Origin: Lutimaribacter saemankumensis
GTDB lineage: Bacteria; Pseudomonadota; Alphaproteobacteria; Rhodobacterales; Rhodobacteraceae
DNA length: 64,000 nt
Assembly (NCBI RefSeq): GCF_900100005.1
Contig: NZ_FNEB01000005.1
Location: 1 to 64,000 of the forward strand
Direction: 5' to 3'
How positions within the stretch are numbered: the first letter of the stretch is position 1; every line of letters begins with the position of its first letter. Made by a program: the position numbers and the translations under genes. The notes under the pieces were generated by a model. That model saw only the letters and a list, made by a program, of their open reading frames with translations, ran no database searches and was not told where the DNA came from. This document shows positions 35,557 to 44,178 of this stretch, one piece after another.

Positions 35557-36989
35557 CAGTTTGCCCTCCCGTTGAAGATGGTGTCCTTGTAGACGCGCTC
35601 GCCGTTGGAGATATCCTCGACCCAGAAGCGGATATCCCAGCGTTCGCTTTCAGCGGGCTCGGAATTCGGCGGGGCAAGGACGTAGACGCGCTGCAGCTGC
35701 GTGGTGTCCGCCGGCACGTTCACCGAACCGTAAGGCGTGCCTTCGAGCTGCACGCGCAAGGCCGGGTGGCCCTTGACGCTGATTTCGAACGGGCGGTCCT
35801 CGCCATGCTGGTTGCGCAGGCGCACGTCATAGGTGTTGCGGATCGTCCCGTCGGACAATGTGACGAAGGTCGGGTTGCGCACGGGCGCTACCGTGACGCT
35901 GATATCGGCACGCACGAACAGCGCGACCACGAGGCCCACACCCACCAGCGACCAAAGCGTCGTGTAGAGAAGGGTGCGCGGACGGAACACGTGTTTCCAG
36001 ACCGATTTCGGCGGGTTGCCGGCGCGTTCCGCGACCTCGTCCGTCAGCGCCATGTAGTCGATCAGGCCGCGCGGCTTGCCCACCTTCTCCATGATCTCGT
36101 CGCAGGCGTCGATGCACAGCGCACAGGTGATGCATTCAAGCTGCTGCCCGTCGCGGATGTCGATGCCGACGGGGCAGACGTTGACGCAGGCCATGCAGTC
36201 GATGCAATCGCCCAACTCTTCGGCGCCTTCGGCCTTGCGGTGCTTGCCGCGCGGTTCGCCGCGCCACGAGCGGTAGGCGACGGTCAGCGTGTCCTCGTCC
36301 ATCATCGCGGCCTGAATCCGCGGCCAGGGGCAGGCGTAGATACAGATCTGTTCCCGCGCGAAGCCGCCAAAGGCAAAGGTCGTCGCCGTCAGGATCAGGA
36401 TGGTTGTGTAGGCGACAGGGTGTGCGTTGCCCGTCACAAGATCGACGGCCAGAGATGGCGCATCGGTAAAGTAGAACACCCATGCCCCGCCGGTTGCGAG
36501 CGCGATCAAAAGCCACGACACCCATTTCGTCAGGCGCAGGCGGACCTTGCGGAAATCCCATTTCTTCTGACGGTGCAGGCGCAGACGCGCGTTGCGGTCG
36601 CCTTCGATCCAGCGTTCGACGAGAATGAAAAGGTCGGTCCACACGGTTTGCGGACAGGCGTAACCGCACCAGACCCGGCCCAGGGCCGAGGTGAACAGGA
36701 AAAGCCCCAGGCCCGCCATCACGAGAAGGCCCGCGATGAAATAGAATTCATGGGGCCAAATCTCGATCCAGAAAAAGAAAAAGCGGCGGTTGGCCAGATC
36801 GACCAGAACCGCCTGGTCCGGCAGGTTCGGCCCCCTGTCCCAGCGAATCCACGGCGTCAGGTAATAGATACCCAGCGTCACGATCATGATGATCCATTTC
36901 AGATTGCGGAACGTGCCGCTGACCCGCTTGGGAAAAACGGGCTCGCGGGCGGCGTAAAGACTGGGGGCTTCGGGTTGCGTGTCGGACAC
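35556..36989 (-). CDS. ccoG: cbb3 oxidase accessory iron-sulfur protein CcoG (FixG, RdxA-like)
   Basis: Protein of 477 residues from a GTG at 36989. Membrane protein with about five helices, a WCGYACPQTVWTDLF region, and two ferredoxin-type clusters (CIDCMACVNVCP and CITCALCIDAC). CcoG acts in copper reduction for oxidase assembly. I chose the GTG because GGAG lies seven bases upstream and the protein then begins MSDTQPEAPSLYAAREP; the in-frame ATGs further upstream overlap the promoter region. A perfect FNR box lies about 63 bases upstream of this start. Confidence 0.93.
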   Translation of the reverse strand: MSDTQPEAPSLYAAREPVFPKRVSGTFRNLKWIIMIVTLGIYYLTPWIRWDRGPNLPDQAVLVDLANRRFFFFWIEIWPHEFYFIAGLLVMAGLGLFLFTSALGRVWCGYACPQTVWTDLFILVERWIEGDRNARLRLHRQKKWDFRKVRLRLTKWVSWLLIALATGGAWVFYFTDAPSLAVDLVTGNAHPVAYTTILILTATTFAFGGFAREQICIYACPWPRIQAAMMDEDTLTVAYRSWRGEPRGKHRKAEGAEELGDCIDCMACVNVCPVGIDIRDGQQLECITCALCIDACDEIMEKVGKPRGLIDYMALTDEVAERAGNPPKSVWKHVFRPRTLLYTTLWSLVGVGLVVALFVRADISVTVAPVRNPTFVTLSDGTIRNTYDVRLRNQHGEDRPFEISVKGHPALRVQLEGTPYGSVNVPADTTQLQRVYVLAPPNSEPAESERWDIRFWVEDISNGERVYKDTIFNGRAN

Positions 36990-37051
36990 GGAATCACTCC
37001 GTCGTATGGATTGCGTCACGCCCCTTGTCTCAACCAAAGGCATCAGGCTCA

Positions 37052-37065
37052 TTGACCTGTGTCAA
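37052..37065. promoter_or_regulatory. FNR/FnrL box upstream of ccoG
   Basis: TTGACCTGTGTCAA, a perfect palindrome of the FNR type, with its centre about 70 bases upstream of the ccoG start. It fits activation of ccoGHIS at low oxygen. Confidence 0.85.
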
Positions 37066-37161
37066 ATTTTGACTCTGAAACACATCTATTTGACCGACCG
37101 TCGCCAGGAACCGGCACGGGTCGCAGCGATCCCGCGTCACGATGCCACGGCAAACACGGAG

Positions 37162-37192
37162 AAAAAAACAAAGGCGCCACGCGGGCGCCTTT
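37162..37192 (-). terminator. Terminator after the VPLPA-CTERM gene
   Basis: In the minus-strand transcript AAAGGCGCC pairs with GGCGCCTTT around a short loop and is followed by a T run (A's at 37162-37168 on the plus strand). It insulates the surface-protein gene from ccoG. Confidence 0.85.
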
Positions 37193-37215
37193 GAATTCAA
37201 TCGTTTGGATGCCTG

Positions 37216-39156
37216 TCAGGCAAAAGCCGCCTTGCGCCGGCGGCGCGAACGCAAGCCCGCCAACCCGCCGAAGGCCGTGATCAGGAGCCACGCCCCGGCC
37301 GGAAGCGGAACGGCACCGATGACCGGGTCTTCGTCCTGCGCATAAGGATCCGCGAAGGCGAGCGCGAAGTTACCGATGCCGTTGGTGAAGAGCGACGGCG
37401 CCGGACCGCTCAGCCCCTCGAAGGACACATCCACGGACGCAAAGCTTTCCGGCAGAGTGCCTGCCACGTTCAGGAACTGAAAGCTGTCGTTCGTGCCCGG
37501 CGTGAACCCATCCAGAAACTTGACCACGACCGATGCAAGGCTGTTTTCCGGCAGGAACAGGTTGCCCGCGATGTTCAGGATGTCGTACTGGCCCTCGCCT
37601 GTGCCTGCGAATTCCAGCTCCAGCACGCCAGAGGTCAGTGTCAGGTCGCCTGCGATATCCAGAATACCGGGAGAGGCACCGGGACGCAGCGAGCCGCCGT
37701 CCAGGATGACATCGCCCAGGATCGAGCCTTTGGACCCCATGAGCACGCCGCCGGTCTGCACCACCAGATCGCCACCGCGCAGGTCGACGACGCCCTTGTT
37801 GCCGACCTTCAGAACGGCATCGTTCGTGGCCGACCCGGTGAGCGTGATCTCATCCGACCGCAGAACCGAACCGTCGCCATCGACAAGGACCGACCCGTTG
37901 GCACCGACGATCACCTGGCTGTTGCCCCCGAACAGGTCGACTTGACCGCCATTGGTGATCTGCACATGGCCCGCGGAGTTTCCGCCGCCCGCCTGCTGAA
38001 TCTGGCCGACATACATTTCGTCGGCTTCGACAATGCCGTTGGCACCCACATTGAGGTTGCCCGTGCCGCCATCCGGCATACCCGCATCGGCGCCTGACAC
38101 GCCGACATAGAGAGTGTTGGCGAAAACGGAGCCCATTTCCGTTGCGCTGACGCCCGACACGTTCAGCGTACCGGTACCGCCCGGGCCGGTCGTGCCGGCG
38201 CCCGCACCGAACGGATCGACATTGTTTGCACCCAGGATGATTTCCGAGGTGAAGCCAGCGTCAAACATTCCCAGGTTACCACCCTGGACGTTGATCGTGC
38301 CGGAACCGCCGGCCGATGCGCCCGCAACCAGACGCGCATCGCCCGTCGACGAGACAAGACGAACCTGCGATCCCAGACGATCAAGCGTCAGCGTCCCGCT
38401 GCCGCCATCCGTGCCCAACGCCATGATTGCGTTGCCCTGTCCTGCAGCCAGCTTGAGTTCACCGGAACCGACATTGACGACGCCGATCCCATCGACACCA
38501 AGCTCCATCGCCGCGTCGCCACCGCCATCGGGCATCAGATACACCGTCGACCCACGGCCGATTGTATTCGTGCCGATGCTCAACTCGCCCGAGCCGCCAT
38601 TCACGCCCAGTTGCATGTAGGACAGGGTGTTGCCCTTCAGCTCGATGCCGGACTCGTAAAGATCGACCTTGCCGTTGCCGTTGTCACCGATACGCATGAT
38701 CGCGGCGGTATCGCGCGAATTCATTTGAATCAGCGCATTGGGCCCAACGCTGACGCGCGAAGTCGACCCGCTGTTGTTCTTGCCGACGGTCATTTCCGAC
38801 CAGCCGTTATCCGAGAACAGGAACAACGACGAACTGTCGACGAACAGCCGATCGTCGGAATCGAGGTTGAATTCAAGACGCGCGCTGCCCGCGTGCAGGA
38901 CATGTTCGCTGACACCGGCATTGACCGTCGAACGATCGGCTCCGTTGTCATAGGTGCCCCAAACCGCGACATCGCCGGCAGGACTCACGCGACTTACGCA
39001 ATTGGAGCCCTCAAGCGGGTCGACACCGCCGCCGCCCGTGCTGCAGGCAGTTGCGCCCAATACCGGCAGAGGCATGGCCTGGATTTCAATTGGCACAGCA
39101 CCGGCGCCAGACGCGTGGATCAAAGCCAACGCCGTTGTCATGGTCAAAATACGCAC
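37216..39156 (-). CDS. VPLPA-CTERM-sorted, beta-helix-like repetitive surface protein
   Basis: Protein of 646 residues. A signal peptide (about 1-20) is followed by a long Gly/Asn/Ser-rich region of degenerate repeats (GSGELSIGTN, GSGTLTLD, GTGTLNVSG, GTGNLNVGA) that suggests a parallel beta-helix like an autotransporter passenger. A C-terminal sorting signal (616-646) reads VPLPAGAWLL, a hydrophobic helix, then RSRRRRK, the VPLPA-type exosortase signal of Rhodobacterales. It is probably exported and anchored or released at the surface. The start is a GTG at 39156 with AAAGGA upstream. It is placed between ccoP and ccoG. Confidence 0.85.
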   Translation of the reverse strand: MRILTMTTALALIHASGAGAVPIEIQAMPLPVLGATACSTGGGGVDPLEGSNCVSRVSPAGDVAVWGTYDNGADRSTVNAGVSEHVLHAGSARLEFNLDSDDRLFVDSSSLFLFSDNGWSEMTVGKNNSGSTSRVSVGPNALIQMNSRDTAAIMRIGDNGNGKVDLYESGIELKGNTLSYMQLGVNGGSGELSIGTNTIGRGSTVYLMPDGGGDAAMELGVDGIGVVNVGSGELKLAAGQGNAIMALGTDGGSGTLTLDRLGSQVRLVSSTGDARLVAGASAGGSGTINVQGGNLGMFDAGFTSEIILGANNVDPFGAGAGTTGPGGTGTLNVSGVSATEMGSVFANTLYVGVSGADAGMPDGGTGNLNVGANGIVEADEMYVGQIQQAGGGNSAGHVQITNGGQVDLFGGNSQVIVGANGSVLVDGDGSVLRSDEITLTGSATNDAVLKVGNKGVVDLRGGDLVVQTGGVLMGSKGSILGDVILDGGSLRPGASPGILDIAGDLTLTSGVLELEFAGTGEGQYDILNIAGNLFLPENSLASVVVKFLDGFTPGTNDSFQFLNVAGTLPESFASVDVSFEGLSGPAPSLFTNGIGNFALAFADPYAQDEDPVIGAVPLPAGAWLLITAFGGLAGLRSRRRRKAAFA

Positions 39157-39466
39157 AGAAAAATTCCTTTCTCATTCCTGTTCCCGCAACCCCGGTTTTT
39201 TTAGGAATTTGAAAGCTTTGTGGCAAGTTTTCGACATCATTTGCCGTCAATTGAACCTGCTCCGGTGACAATTCGTGACGCTTGTGCAGGGTTGTCCACG
39301 CAGACTGCGTTTTTTTGACCCTACCCGGGGTTGCAACGCCCGTATTCATCGCGGCCAAACTGCGCGGCATCAGGCAGGTATACCCCCGACAAGATGGATG
39401 ACGGCGGGTCGGATCGGGCGTTGCGGACAGTCCGGCAAGCCGAGATTCGTCGGGAGAAAAAGAAAA
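39157..39466. other. Non-coding gap upstream of the VPLPA-CTERM gene
   Basis: About 310 bases without a gene, between the hairpin array at 39467 and the GTG start at 39156. I see no convincing small ORF. It should hold the promoter of the VPLPA-CTERM gene; no FNR box is present. It contains a few T and A runs, and is more AT-rich near 39190-39250. Confidence 0.5.
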
Positions 39467-39506
39467 CCGGTGGCGGTTAAGGCTTGACGCCTGTAACCGC
39501 CACCGG
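39467..39506 (-). terminator. Terminator of the ccoNOQP operon (innermost of three inverted repeats)
   Basis: CCGGTGGCGGTTA (39467-39479) pairs perfectly with TAACCGCCACCGG (39494-39506); the loop holds a second small stem AGGC/GCCT. On the minus strand it is followed by TTTTCTTTTTCTC, which marks it as the true terminator. Confidence 0.85.
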
Positions 39507-39516
39507 GGTAATAGGT

Positions 39517-39565
39517 GGCACCGGCCTTCCAGGAAACGCGCGAACAGGACGGAAGGGCCGGTGCC
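39517..39565. repeat. Inverted repeat downstream of ccoP
   Basis: GGCACCGGCCTTCC (39517-39530) pairs with GGAAGGGCCGGTGCC (39551-39565) with one bulged G, around a 20-base loop. It is the second of three stacked inverted repeats after ccoP. Confidence 0.75.
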
Positions 39566-39567
39566 GA

Positions 39568-39591
39568 ACCCGCGGGCTTGCGCCCGCGGGT
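39568..39591. repeat. Inverted repeat directly after the ccoP stop
   Basis: ACCCGCGGGC (39568-39577) pairs perfectly with GCCCGCGGGT (39582-39591) around TTGC, beginning five bases beyond the ccoP stop. There is no T run on the minus strand; on the plus strand TGTTCTTTATT follows. Confidence 0.75.
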
Positions 39592-39596
39592 GTTCT

Positions 39597-40481
39597 TTAT
39601 TCAGGGGCCTCGCCACCACCAAGCTGGTGGACATAGGTGGCCACGGCGCGGATCTCGGCTTCGGTCAGGTCGGCACCCCCCATCGGCGGCATCACACCAA
39701 ACCGCGCGTTCCAGACGGATTCGCGGATCGTGTCGAAATCACCGCCATAGAGCCAGATCGCGTCGGTCAGGTTCGGAGCGCCCTGGAACCGGTCGCCCTT
39801 GCCGTCTTCGCCGTGACAGGCCGCGCAGTTGATCGAATAGACCTCGGCGCCCGCTTCGACCAGGCCGGCATCGACCGGCGGATTGGCCGGCGACAGCGAC
39901 ATGACGTAGTTGACCACCTGGTCGACCTCTTCTGCGGTCAGCAACTCGTCCCGACCAAAGGCCGGCATTTCCGAGTAGCGTGCATCGGGGTCTTCCTCGT
40001 TACGAATGCCGTGGGCCACGGTGTAATGGATGTCTTCCATCGTGCCGCCCCAAAGCCATGCGTCATCCTGCAGGTTGGGATAGCCCTTGGCACCAGCCGC
40101 ACCGGAACCATGGCACTGTGCGCACCAGGTCTTGAACACGGCGGCACCGGCGGAAACCGCATAGCCTTCGAGTTCGTCGTTGCCGCGGATTTCGTTCAGG
40201 TCTGCCGCCACCAGCTTGGCGTTGATCGGCTCAAGCTTGGCTTCGAACTCTGCGATATCCTCGGCCACCTGGCCGCGGGTCGAGAACCCCAGATACCCCG
40301 AAGTCGCTTCTTTCACGCCAGGCCAGGCCGGGTAAGCGACGGTGTACCAGATGCCCCACACGATCGTGGCGTAGAAGACCCACAGCCACCAGCGCGGGAG
40401 GGGGTTGTTGTACTCTTCGATGCCGTCCCACTCATGGCCTGTGGTTTCGACGTCGTTCTTTTTCTTCGGTTGTTGTGCCAT
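39597..40481 (-). CDS. ccoP: cbb3 oxidase dihaem subunit CcoP
   Basis: Protein of 294 residues: one membrane helix (about 30-50) and two periplasmic cytochrome c domains with CAQCH (120-124) and CAACH (219-223). It passes electrons to the CcoO/CcoN core. It is the last gene of ccoNOQP, three bases after ccoQ. Confidence 0.97.
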   Translation of the reverse strand: MAQQPKKKNDVETTGHEWDGIEEYNNPLPRWWLWVFYATIVWGIWYTVAYPAWPGVKEATSGYLGFSTRGQVAEDIAEFEAKLEPINAKLVAADLNEIRGNDELEGYAVSAGAAVFKTWCAQCHGSGAAGAKGYPNLQDDAWLWGGTMEDIHYTVAHGIRNEEDPDARYSEMPAFGRDELLTAEEVDQVVNYVMSLSPANPPVDAGLVEAGAEVYSINCAACHGEDGKGDRFQGAPNLTDAIWLYGGDFDTIRESVWNARFGVMPPMGGADLTEAEIRAVATYVHQLGGGEAPE

Positions 40482-40484
40482 GGA

Positions 40485-40676
40485 TCAAGCCTCCTCGGGC
40501 CGGCCGCCGCGTTGGGCGGGTTTGTCTTCGTGCCGGAACGGGATGTCTGCCACGTCGTCGTAGACCTTCGTCGCGCCGGGGCGGAAGGCAAAGATCACCA
40601 CCCCGACGAAGAAGGCGAACATCGCAAGCAGAACCCAGCTGTCAGCGATCTCGCGGAGAAGGGAATATGTGTCCAT
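40485..40676 (-). CDS. ccoQ: cbb3 oxidase small subunit CcoQ
   Basis: Protein of 63 residues, one membrane helix (WVLLAMFAFFVGVVIFAF) followed by a charged tail. CcoQ stabilises the complex. It sits in the usual place between ccoO and ccoP. Confidence 0.92.
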   Translation of the reverse strand: MDTYSLLREIADSWVLLAMFAFFVGVVIFAFRPGATKVYDDVADIPFRHEDKPAQRGGRPEEA

Positions 40677-40687
40677 CGTCCCCTCCT

Positions 40688-41416
40688 TTACCGGCTTTCG
40701 TCGGGCGTGAAGGTCGAGAAATCGACCAGCGTGCCCAGCATTTGCAGGTAGGCGATCAGCGCGTCGGCCTCGGAGATTCCGGGCTGTCCGTCGAAGTTGC
40801 GCACATTGACCTTTTCGCCATAACGCTCCAGCAGCCCGTCATAGTCGCTGTCGGGATCTGCCTGCGCGGCAAAGTCTTCCATGCCGTTTTCCAGCATCTC
40901 GTCAGAGTAGGGAACGCCGACCAGCGCATGGGTGGACATCACGTCTTCGATATACTTGCCGTCGATCATGCGGTTTTCGAGGAAGCCGTATTTCGGCATC
41001 ACCGATTCAGGCACAACCGATTGCGGACTGCGCAGGTGGTCGACGTGCCATTCGTCCGAATAGCGGCCGCCCACGCGGGCCAGGTCGGGCCCGGTCCGCT
41101 TGGAGCCCCACTGGAACGGGTGGTCGTACTGCGATTCAGCCGCAAGGCTGTAATGGCCGTAGCGTTCCACCTCGTCCCGCATCGGGCGCACCATCTGGCT
41201 GTGGCAGACATAGCAGCCTTCGCGAATGTAGATGTCGCGACCGGCCAGTTCGAGCGGGGTGTAGGGGCGCATGCCCTCTACATCCTCGATCGTGTTTTCC
41301 AGCCAGAACAGCGGTGCGATCTGCACGATGCCGCCGATGGTGACCACCAGGAAGGCGAAGATCGAAAGAAGCGTGATATTCTTCTCAAGGATCGTGTGTT
41401 TGTCGAGAATTGCCAT
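40688..41416 (-). CDS. ccoO: cbb3 oxidase monohaem subunit CcoO
   Basis: Protein of 242 residues with an N-terminal membrane anchor (about 13-36) and a cytochrome c domain with CYVCH (68-72), the typical [14 protein letters not shown] context, and a probable Met ligand in VMPKYGF. It takes electrons from CcoP to CcoN. Confidence 0.97.
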   Translation of the reverse strand: MAILDKHTILEKNITLLSIFAFLVVTIGGIVQIAPLFWLENTIEDVEGMRPYTPLELAGRDIYIREGCYVCHSQMVRPMRDEVERYGHYSLAAESQYDHPFQWGSKRTGPDLARVGGRYSDEWHVDHLRSPQSVVPESVMPKYGFLENRMIDGKYIEDVMSTHALVGVPYSDEMLENGMEDFAAQADPDSDYDGLLERYGEKVNVRNFDGQPGISEADALIAYLQMLGTLVDFSTFTPDESR

Positions 41417-41430
41417 CTCTCCGGCCCTCC

Positions 41431-43035
41431 TTATTCAGCCGGGACCATCTGGTTCGTCGCCTCAACGGCAGGCGAACGACGGACGGTCATCCAGAGGTTG
41501 TAGCACATGATGATGGCACCACCGAGGTAGAGAACCCCACCCAGTCCGCGCACCACATACATTGGGAACTTGGCGGCCACGGTGTCGGCGAACGAGTTCA
41601 CGAGGAAACCGTTTGCGTCCACTTCGCGCCACATCAGGCCTTCCATGATGCCGGTCACCCACATGGATGCGGCGTAGAGGATGATGCCGATCGTGGCGAG
41701 CCAGAAGTGCCAGGACACGAGGCTGAGGCTATAGAGCCGCTCGCGGTTCCACAGGCGCGGCACGAGGAAGTAGAGCGCGCCGAAGGTGATCATGCCGTTC
41801 CAGCCCAGAGCGCCGGAGTGAACGTGGCCGATCGTCCAGTCGGTGTAGTGCGACAGCGAGTTCACCGCGCGGATCGACATCATCGGACCTTCGAAGGTCG
41901 ACATGCCGTAGAAGCCGACCGAGATGACCATCATGCGGATGATCGGATCGGTGCGCAGCTTGTCCCAGGCCCCCGACAGCGTCATCAGGCCGTTGATCAT
42001 GCCACCCCACGAAGGCATCCACAGCACGATCGAGAACACCATGCCCAGCGTCGAAGCCCAGTCAGGCAGCGCGGTATAGTGCAGGTGGTGCGGACCGGCC
42101 CAGATGTAGATGAAGATCAGCGCCCAGAAGTGGATGATCGACAGCTTGTACGAGAAAACCGGGCGTTCGGCCTGTTTCGGCACGAAATAGTACATCATGC
42201 CCAGGAAGCCCGCGGTCAGGAAGAAGCCCACGGCGTTGTGGCCGTACCACCATTGCGTCATCGCGTCCTGCACGCCCGAGAAGACCTGAACCGATTTCGA
42301 ACCGAAGATCGACACCGGGATCGACAGGTTGTTGACGATGTGAAGCATCGCAACGGTGATGATGAAGCTGAGGTAGAACCAGTTGGCCACGTAGATATGC
42401 GGCTCTTTGCGCTTTACGATCGTCCCCACGAAGACCGCAAAGTAAGCCACCCAGACGATGGTCAGCCACCAGTCGACATACCATTCGGGTTCTGCGTATT
42501 CCTTGGATTGCGTCGCGCCCAGGATGTAGCCCGTGGCCGCAAGCACGATCACCAGCTGGAAGCCCCAGAAAACGAACCATGCCAGGTTGCCGCCCCACAG
42601 GCGCGCGGCGCTGGTGCGCTGCACGACGTAGAACGACGTCGCGATCAGGGCGTTGCCGCCGAAGGCGAAGATAACCGCCGAAGTGTGAAGGGGACGCAGC
42701 TTGCCAAAGTTCAGAAACCCTTGCGCCCATTCGAAATTGAGCTGCGGGAAGGCCAGCTGGAATGCGATCGTCACACCAACGAGGAAACCGACGACACCCC
42801 ACAGGGCGGTGGCGATAACCCCGGCGCGCACGACGCCGTCCATATATTCACCCGAAAGATCGACATTCGGCACAGGCTCGTCGGTGCGGCGCAATGTCCA
42901 GATGAACAAAGCGATCGCGGCAAGTGCCACGGTCACCGCATTGACGAGATATGCCAGATCGCGTGCGTAATTGGCCGCGATCAGCGCAAAAAGCGCGATC
43001 AAGCCAAGCGCGATCAGCTTGAAGTAGTTAACCAT
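41431..43035 (-). CDS. ccoN: cbb3 oxidase catalytic subunit CcoN
   Basis: Protein of 534 residues with about 12-14 helices, a haem-copper oxidase of the C family. Visible are [18 protein letters not shown] (low-spin haem ligand), [19 protein letters not shown] with the CuB histidine and the cross-linked Tyr of helix VII nearby, [12 protein letters not shown] (CuB histidines) and [11 protein letters not shown] (haem ligands). It reduces O2 to water at very low oxygen. The start at 43035 follows AAGGGACGCAAA. An ideal FNR box lies about 100 bases upstream. Confidence 0.97.
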   Translation of the reverse strand: MVNYFKLIALGLIALFALIAANYARDLAYLVNAVTVALAAIALFIWTLRRTDEPVPNVDLSGEYMDGVVRAGVIATALWGVVGFLVGVTIAFQLAFPQLNFEWAQGFLNFGKLRPLHTSAVIFAFGGNALIATSFYVVQRTSAARLWGGNLAWFVFWGFQLVIVLAATGYILGATQSKEYAEPEWYVDWWLTIVWVAYFAVFVGTIVKRKEPHIYVANWFYLSFIITVAMLHIVNNLSIPVSIFGSKSVQVFSGVQDAMTQWWYGHNAVGFFLTAGFLGMMYYFVPKQAERPVFSYKLSIIHFWALIFIYIWAGPHHLHYTALPDWASTLGMVFSIVLWMPSWGGMINGLMTLSGAWDKLRTDPIIRMMVISVGFYGMSTFEGPMMSIRAVNSLSHYTDWTIGHVHSGALGWNGMITFGALYFLVPRLWNRERLYSLSLVSWHFWLATIGIILYAASMWVTGIMEGLMWREVDANGFLVNSFADTVAAKFPMYVVRGLGGVLYLGGAIIMCYNLWMTVRRSPAVEATNQMVPAE

Positions 43036-43128
43036 TTTGCGTCCCTTCGTCTGTCCCCGCGCGATTCGCGTTGTCACACGGGTAGGTTTAGACTGTTCGC
43101 TTAATGGGATGCGCGGGCGGCCTGTGCC

Positions 43129-43142
43129 TTGATCTGCATCAA
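43129..43142. promoter_or_regulatory. FNR/FnrL box upstream of ccoN
   Basis: TTGATCTGCATCAA, exact match to the TTGAT-N4-ATCAA consensus, about 100 bases (centre) upstream of ccoN. Confidence 0.88.
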
Positions 43143-43160
43143 AGGCGGCATGCGGTTTTT

Positions 43161-43174
43161 TTGACCCGCATCAA
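43161..43174. promoter_or_regulatory. FNR/FnrL box upstream of the universal stress protein gene
   Basis: TTGACCCGCATCAA, about 91 bases (centre) upstream of the usp start and 18 bases from the ccoN-side box. The two sites can serve the two divergent genes. Confidence 0.85.
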
Positions 43175-43258
43175 GGAACGGGACCGCGCCGCCGGATTAG
43201 GGTGGCGGTGCAAGCAGGGCGTTTTCGCGACGTCCTGACGGAATCAAAGGAGACCGAT

Positions 43259-44098
43259 ATGGCCTACAAGTCGTTGTTTTCAGTACTTACCGACGAATCC
43301 TTGGCGGGCCCTGTCCTGTCACAGGCGGCCAGGCTGGCCGAAATGAACGATGCCCATCTCGAAGCACTGTGCATGGGCGTCGATCGCAGCCAGACCGGCT
43401 ATTACTACGCCGGGGCAAACGCGATGATCCTGCAGGAAAGCATCGCACGCGCCCAGGAAGAGGCCGAGACCGTCGAAGCCCGCGCCCGTGAGATCCTGGG
43501 TCCGTGGGACGTGCGCTGGAGCACCGAAAGCGGCGTGGCGCAACTGGCCGATATCGGTCGGCACGTCGCCGCGCGGGCACGGTTCTCGGACCTTGTCGTG
43601 CTGCCCCGCCCCTATGGCGACAATCGTGGCGTCGAACTGGAGCCGGTGCTGGAAGCCGCATTGTTCGAGGGCCGCACACCGGTTCTGGTCGTGCCGGACG
43701 AGAAAACCGAAGTGACGGTGCCGAAGAAAATCGTGCTGGCCTGGAACGAAAGCTCCGAAGCCCTGAGCGCCGCGCGCGCCGCGCTGCCACTGCTCAAGGC
43801 GGCCGACAGGGTGCATGTCGTGGTGATCGACCCGCCGACCCACGGGCCGAACCGGTCCGACCCCGGCGGGCTGCTGTCGCAGTACATCTCGCGCCACGGC
43901 GTCAAGGTCGAGATCGACGTGCTGTCCAAGACGATGCCGCGCGTATCCGACGTGCTGCTGCGCCATACCAAGGACATCGAAGCCGAGCTGGTCGTCATGG
44001 GTGCCTACGGCAAGTCGCGCTTCCGCGAGGCGATCCTTGGCGGGGCCACGCGCTATATGCTGGAACAAAGCGAAGTGCCTGTTTTCATGGCGCATTAG
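43259..44098 (+). CDS. Universal stress protein UspA family, tandem domain
   Basis: Protein of 279 residues, about twice a single Usp domain. The C-terminal half holds the family ATP-binding pattern (GAYGKSRFREAILGGATRYML) and ends SEVPVFMAH; the N-terminal half is a diverged copy. The start at 43259 follows AAAGGAGACCGAT; the upstream longer frame has no ribosome site. Sharing an FNR-box region with ccoN suggests induction at low oxygen. A perfect terminator follows. Confidence 0.9.
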   Translation: MAYKSLFSVLTDESLAGPVLSQAARLAEMNDAHLEALCMGVDRSQTGYYYAGANAMILQESIARAQEEAETVEARAREILGPWDVRWSTESGVAQLADIGRHVAARARFSDLVVLPRPYGDNRGVELEPVLEAALFEGRTPVLVVPDEKTEVTVPKKIVLAWNESSEALSAARAALPLLKAADRVHVVVIDPPTHGPNRSDPGGLLSQYISRHGVKVEIDVLSKTMPRVSDVLLRHTKDIEAELVVMGAYGKSRFREAILGGATRYMLEQSEVPVFMAH

Positions 44099-44131
44099 GC
44101 CCCGGCAGGAAGGGACCAGGACACAAACCGG

Positions 44132-44159
44132 GGGCGCGCGACACATCGCGCGCCCTTTT
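44132..44159 (+). terminator. Terminator after the usp gene
   Basis: GGGCGCGCGA (44132-44141) pairs with TCGCGCGCCC (44146-44155), followed by TTTT. Confidence 0.85.
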
Positions 44160-44178
44160 CATTTCCGGGCCGGTGGCC

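Noticed and set aside
36989..37052. Longer ccoG with ATG starts at 37052 or 37043
   Set aside because: These would place the FNR box at or next to the start codon and have no ribosome site, while the GTG at 36989 has GGAG at seven bases and the expected N-terminus.
41410..43104. 564-codon plus-strand frame opposite ccoN
   Set aside because: Shadow of ccoN; His/Asp/Arg-rich translation without any domain.
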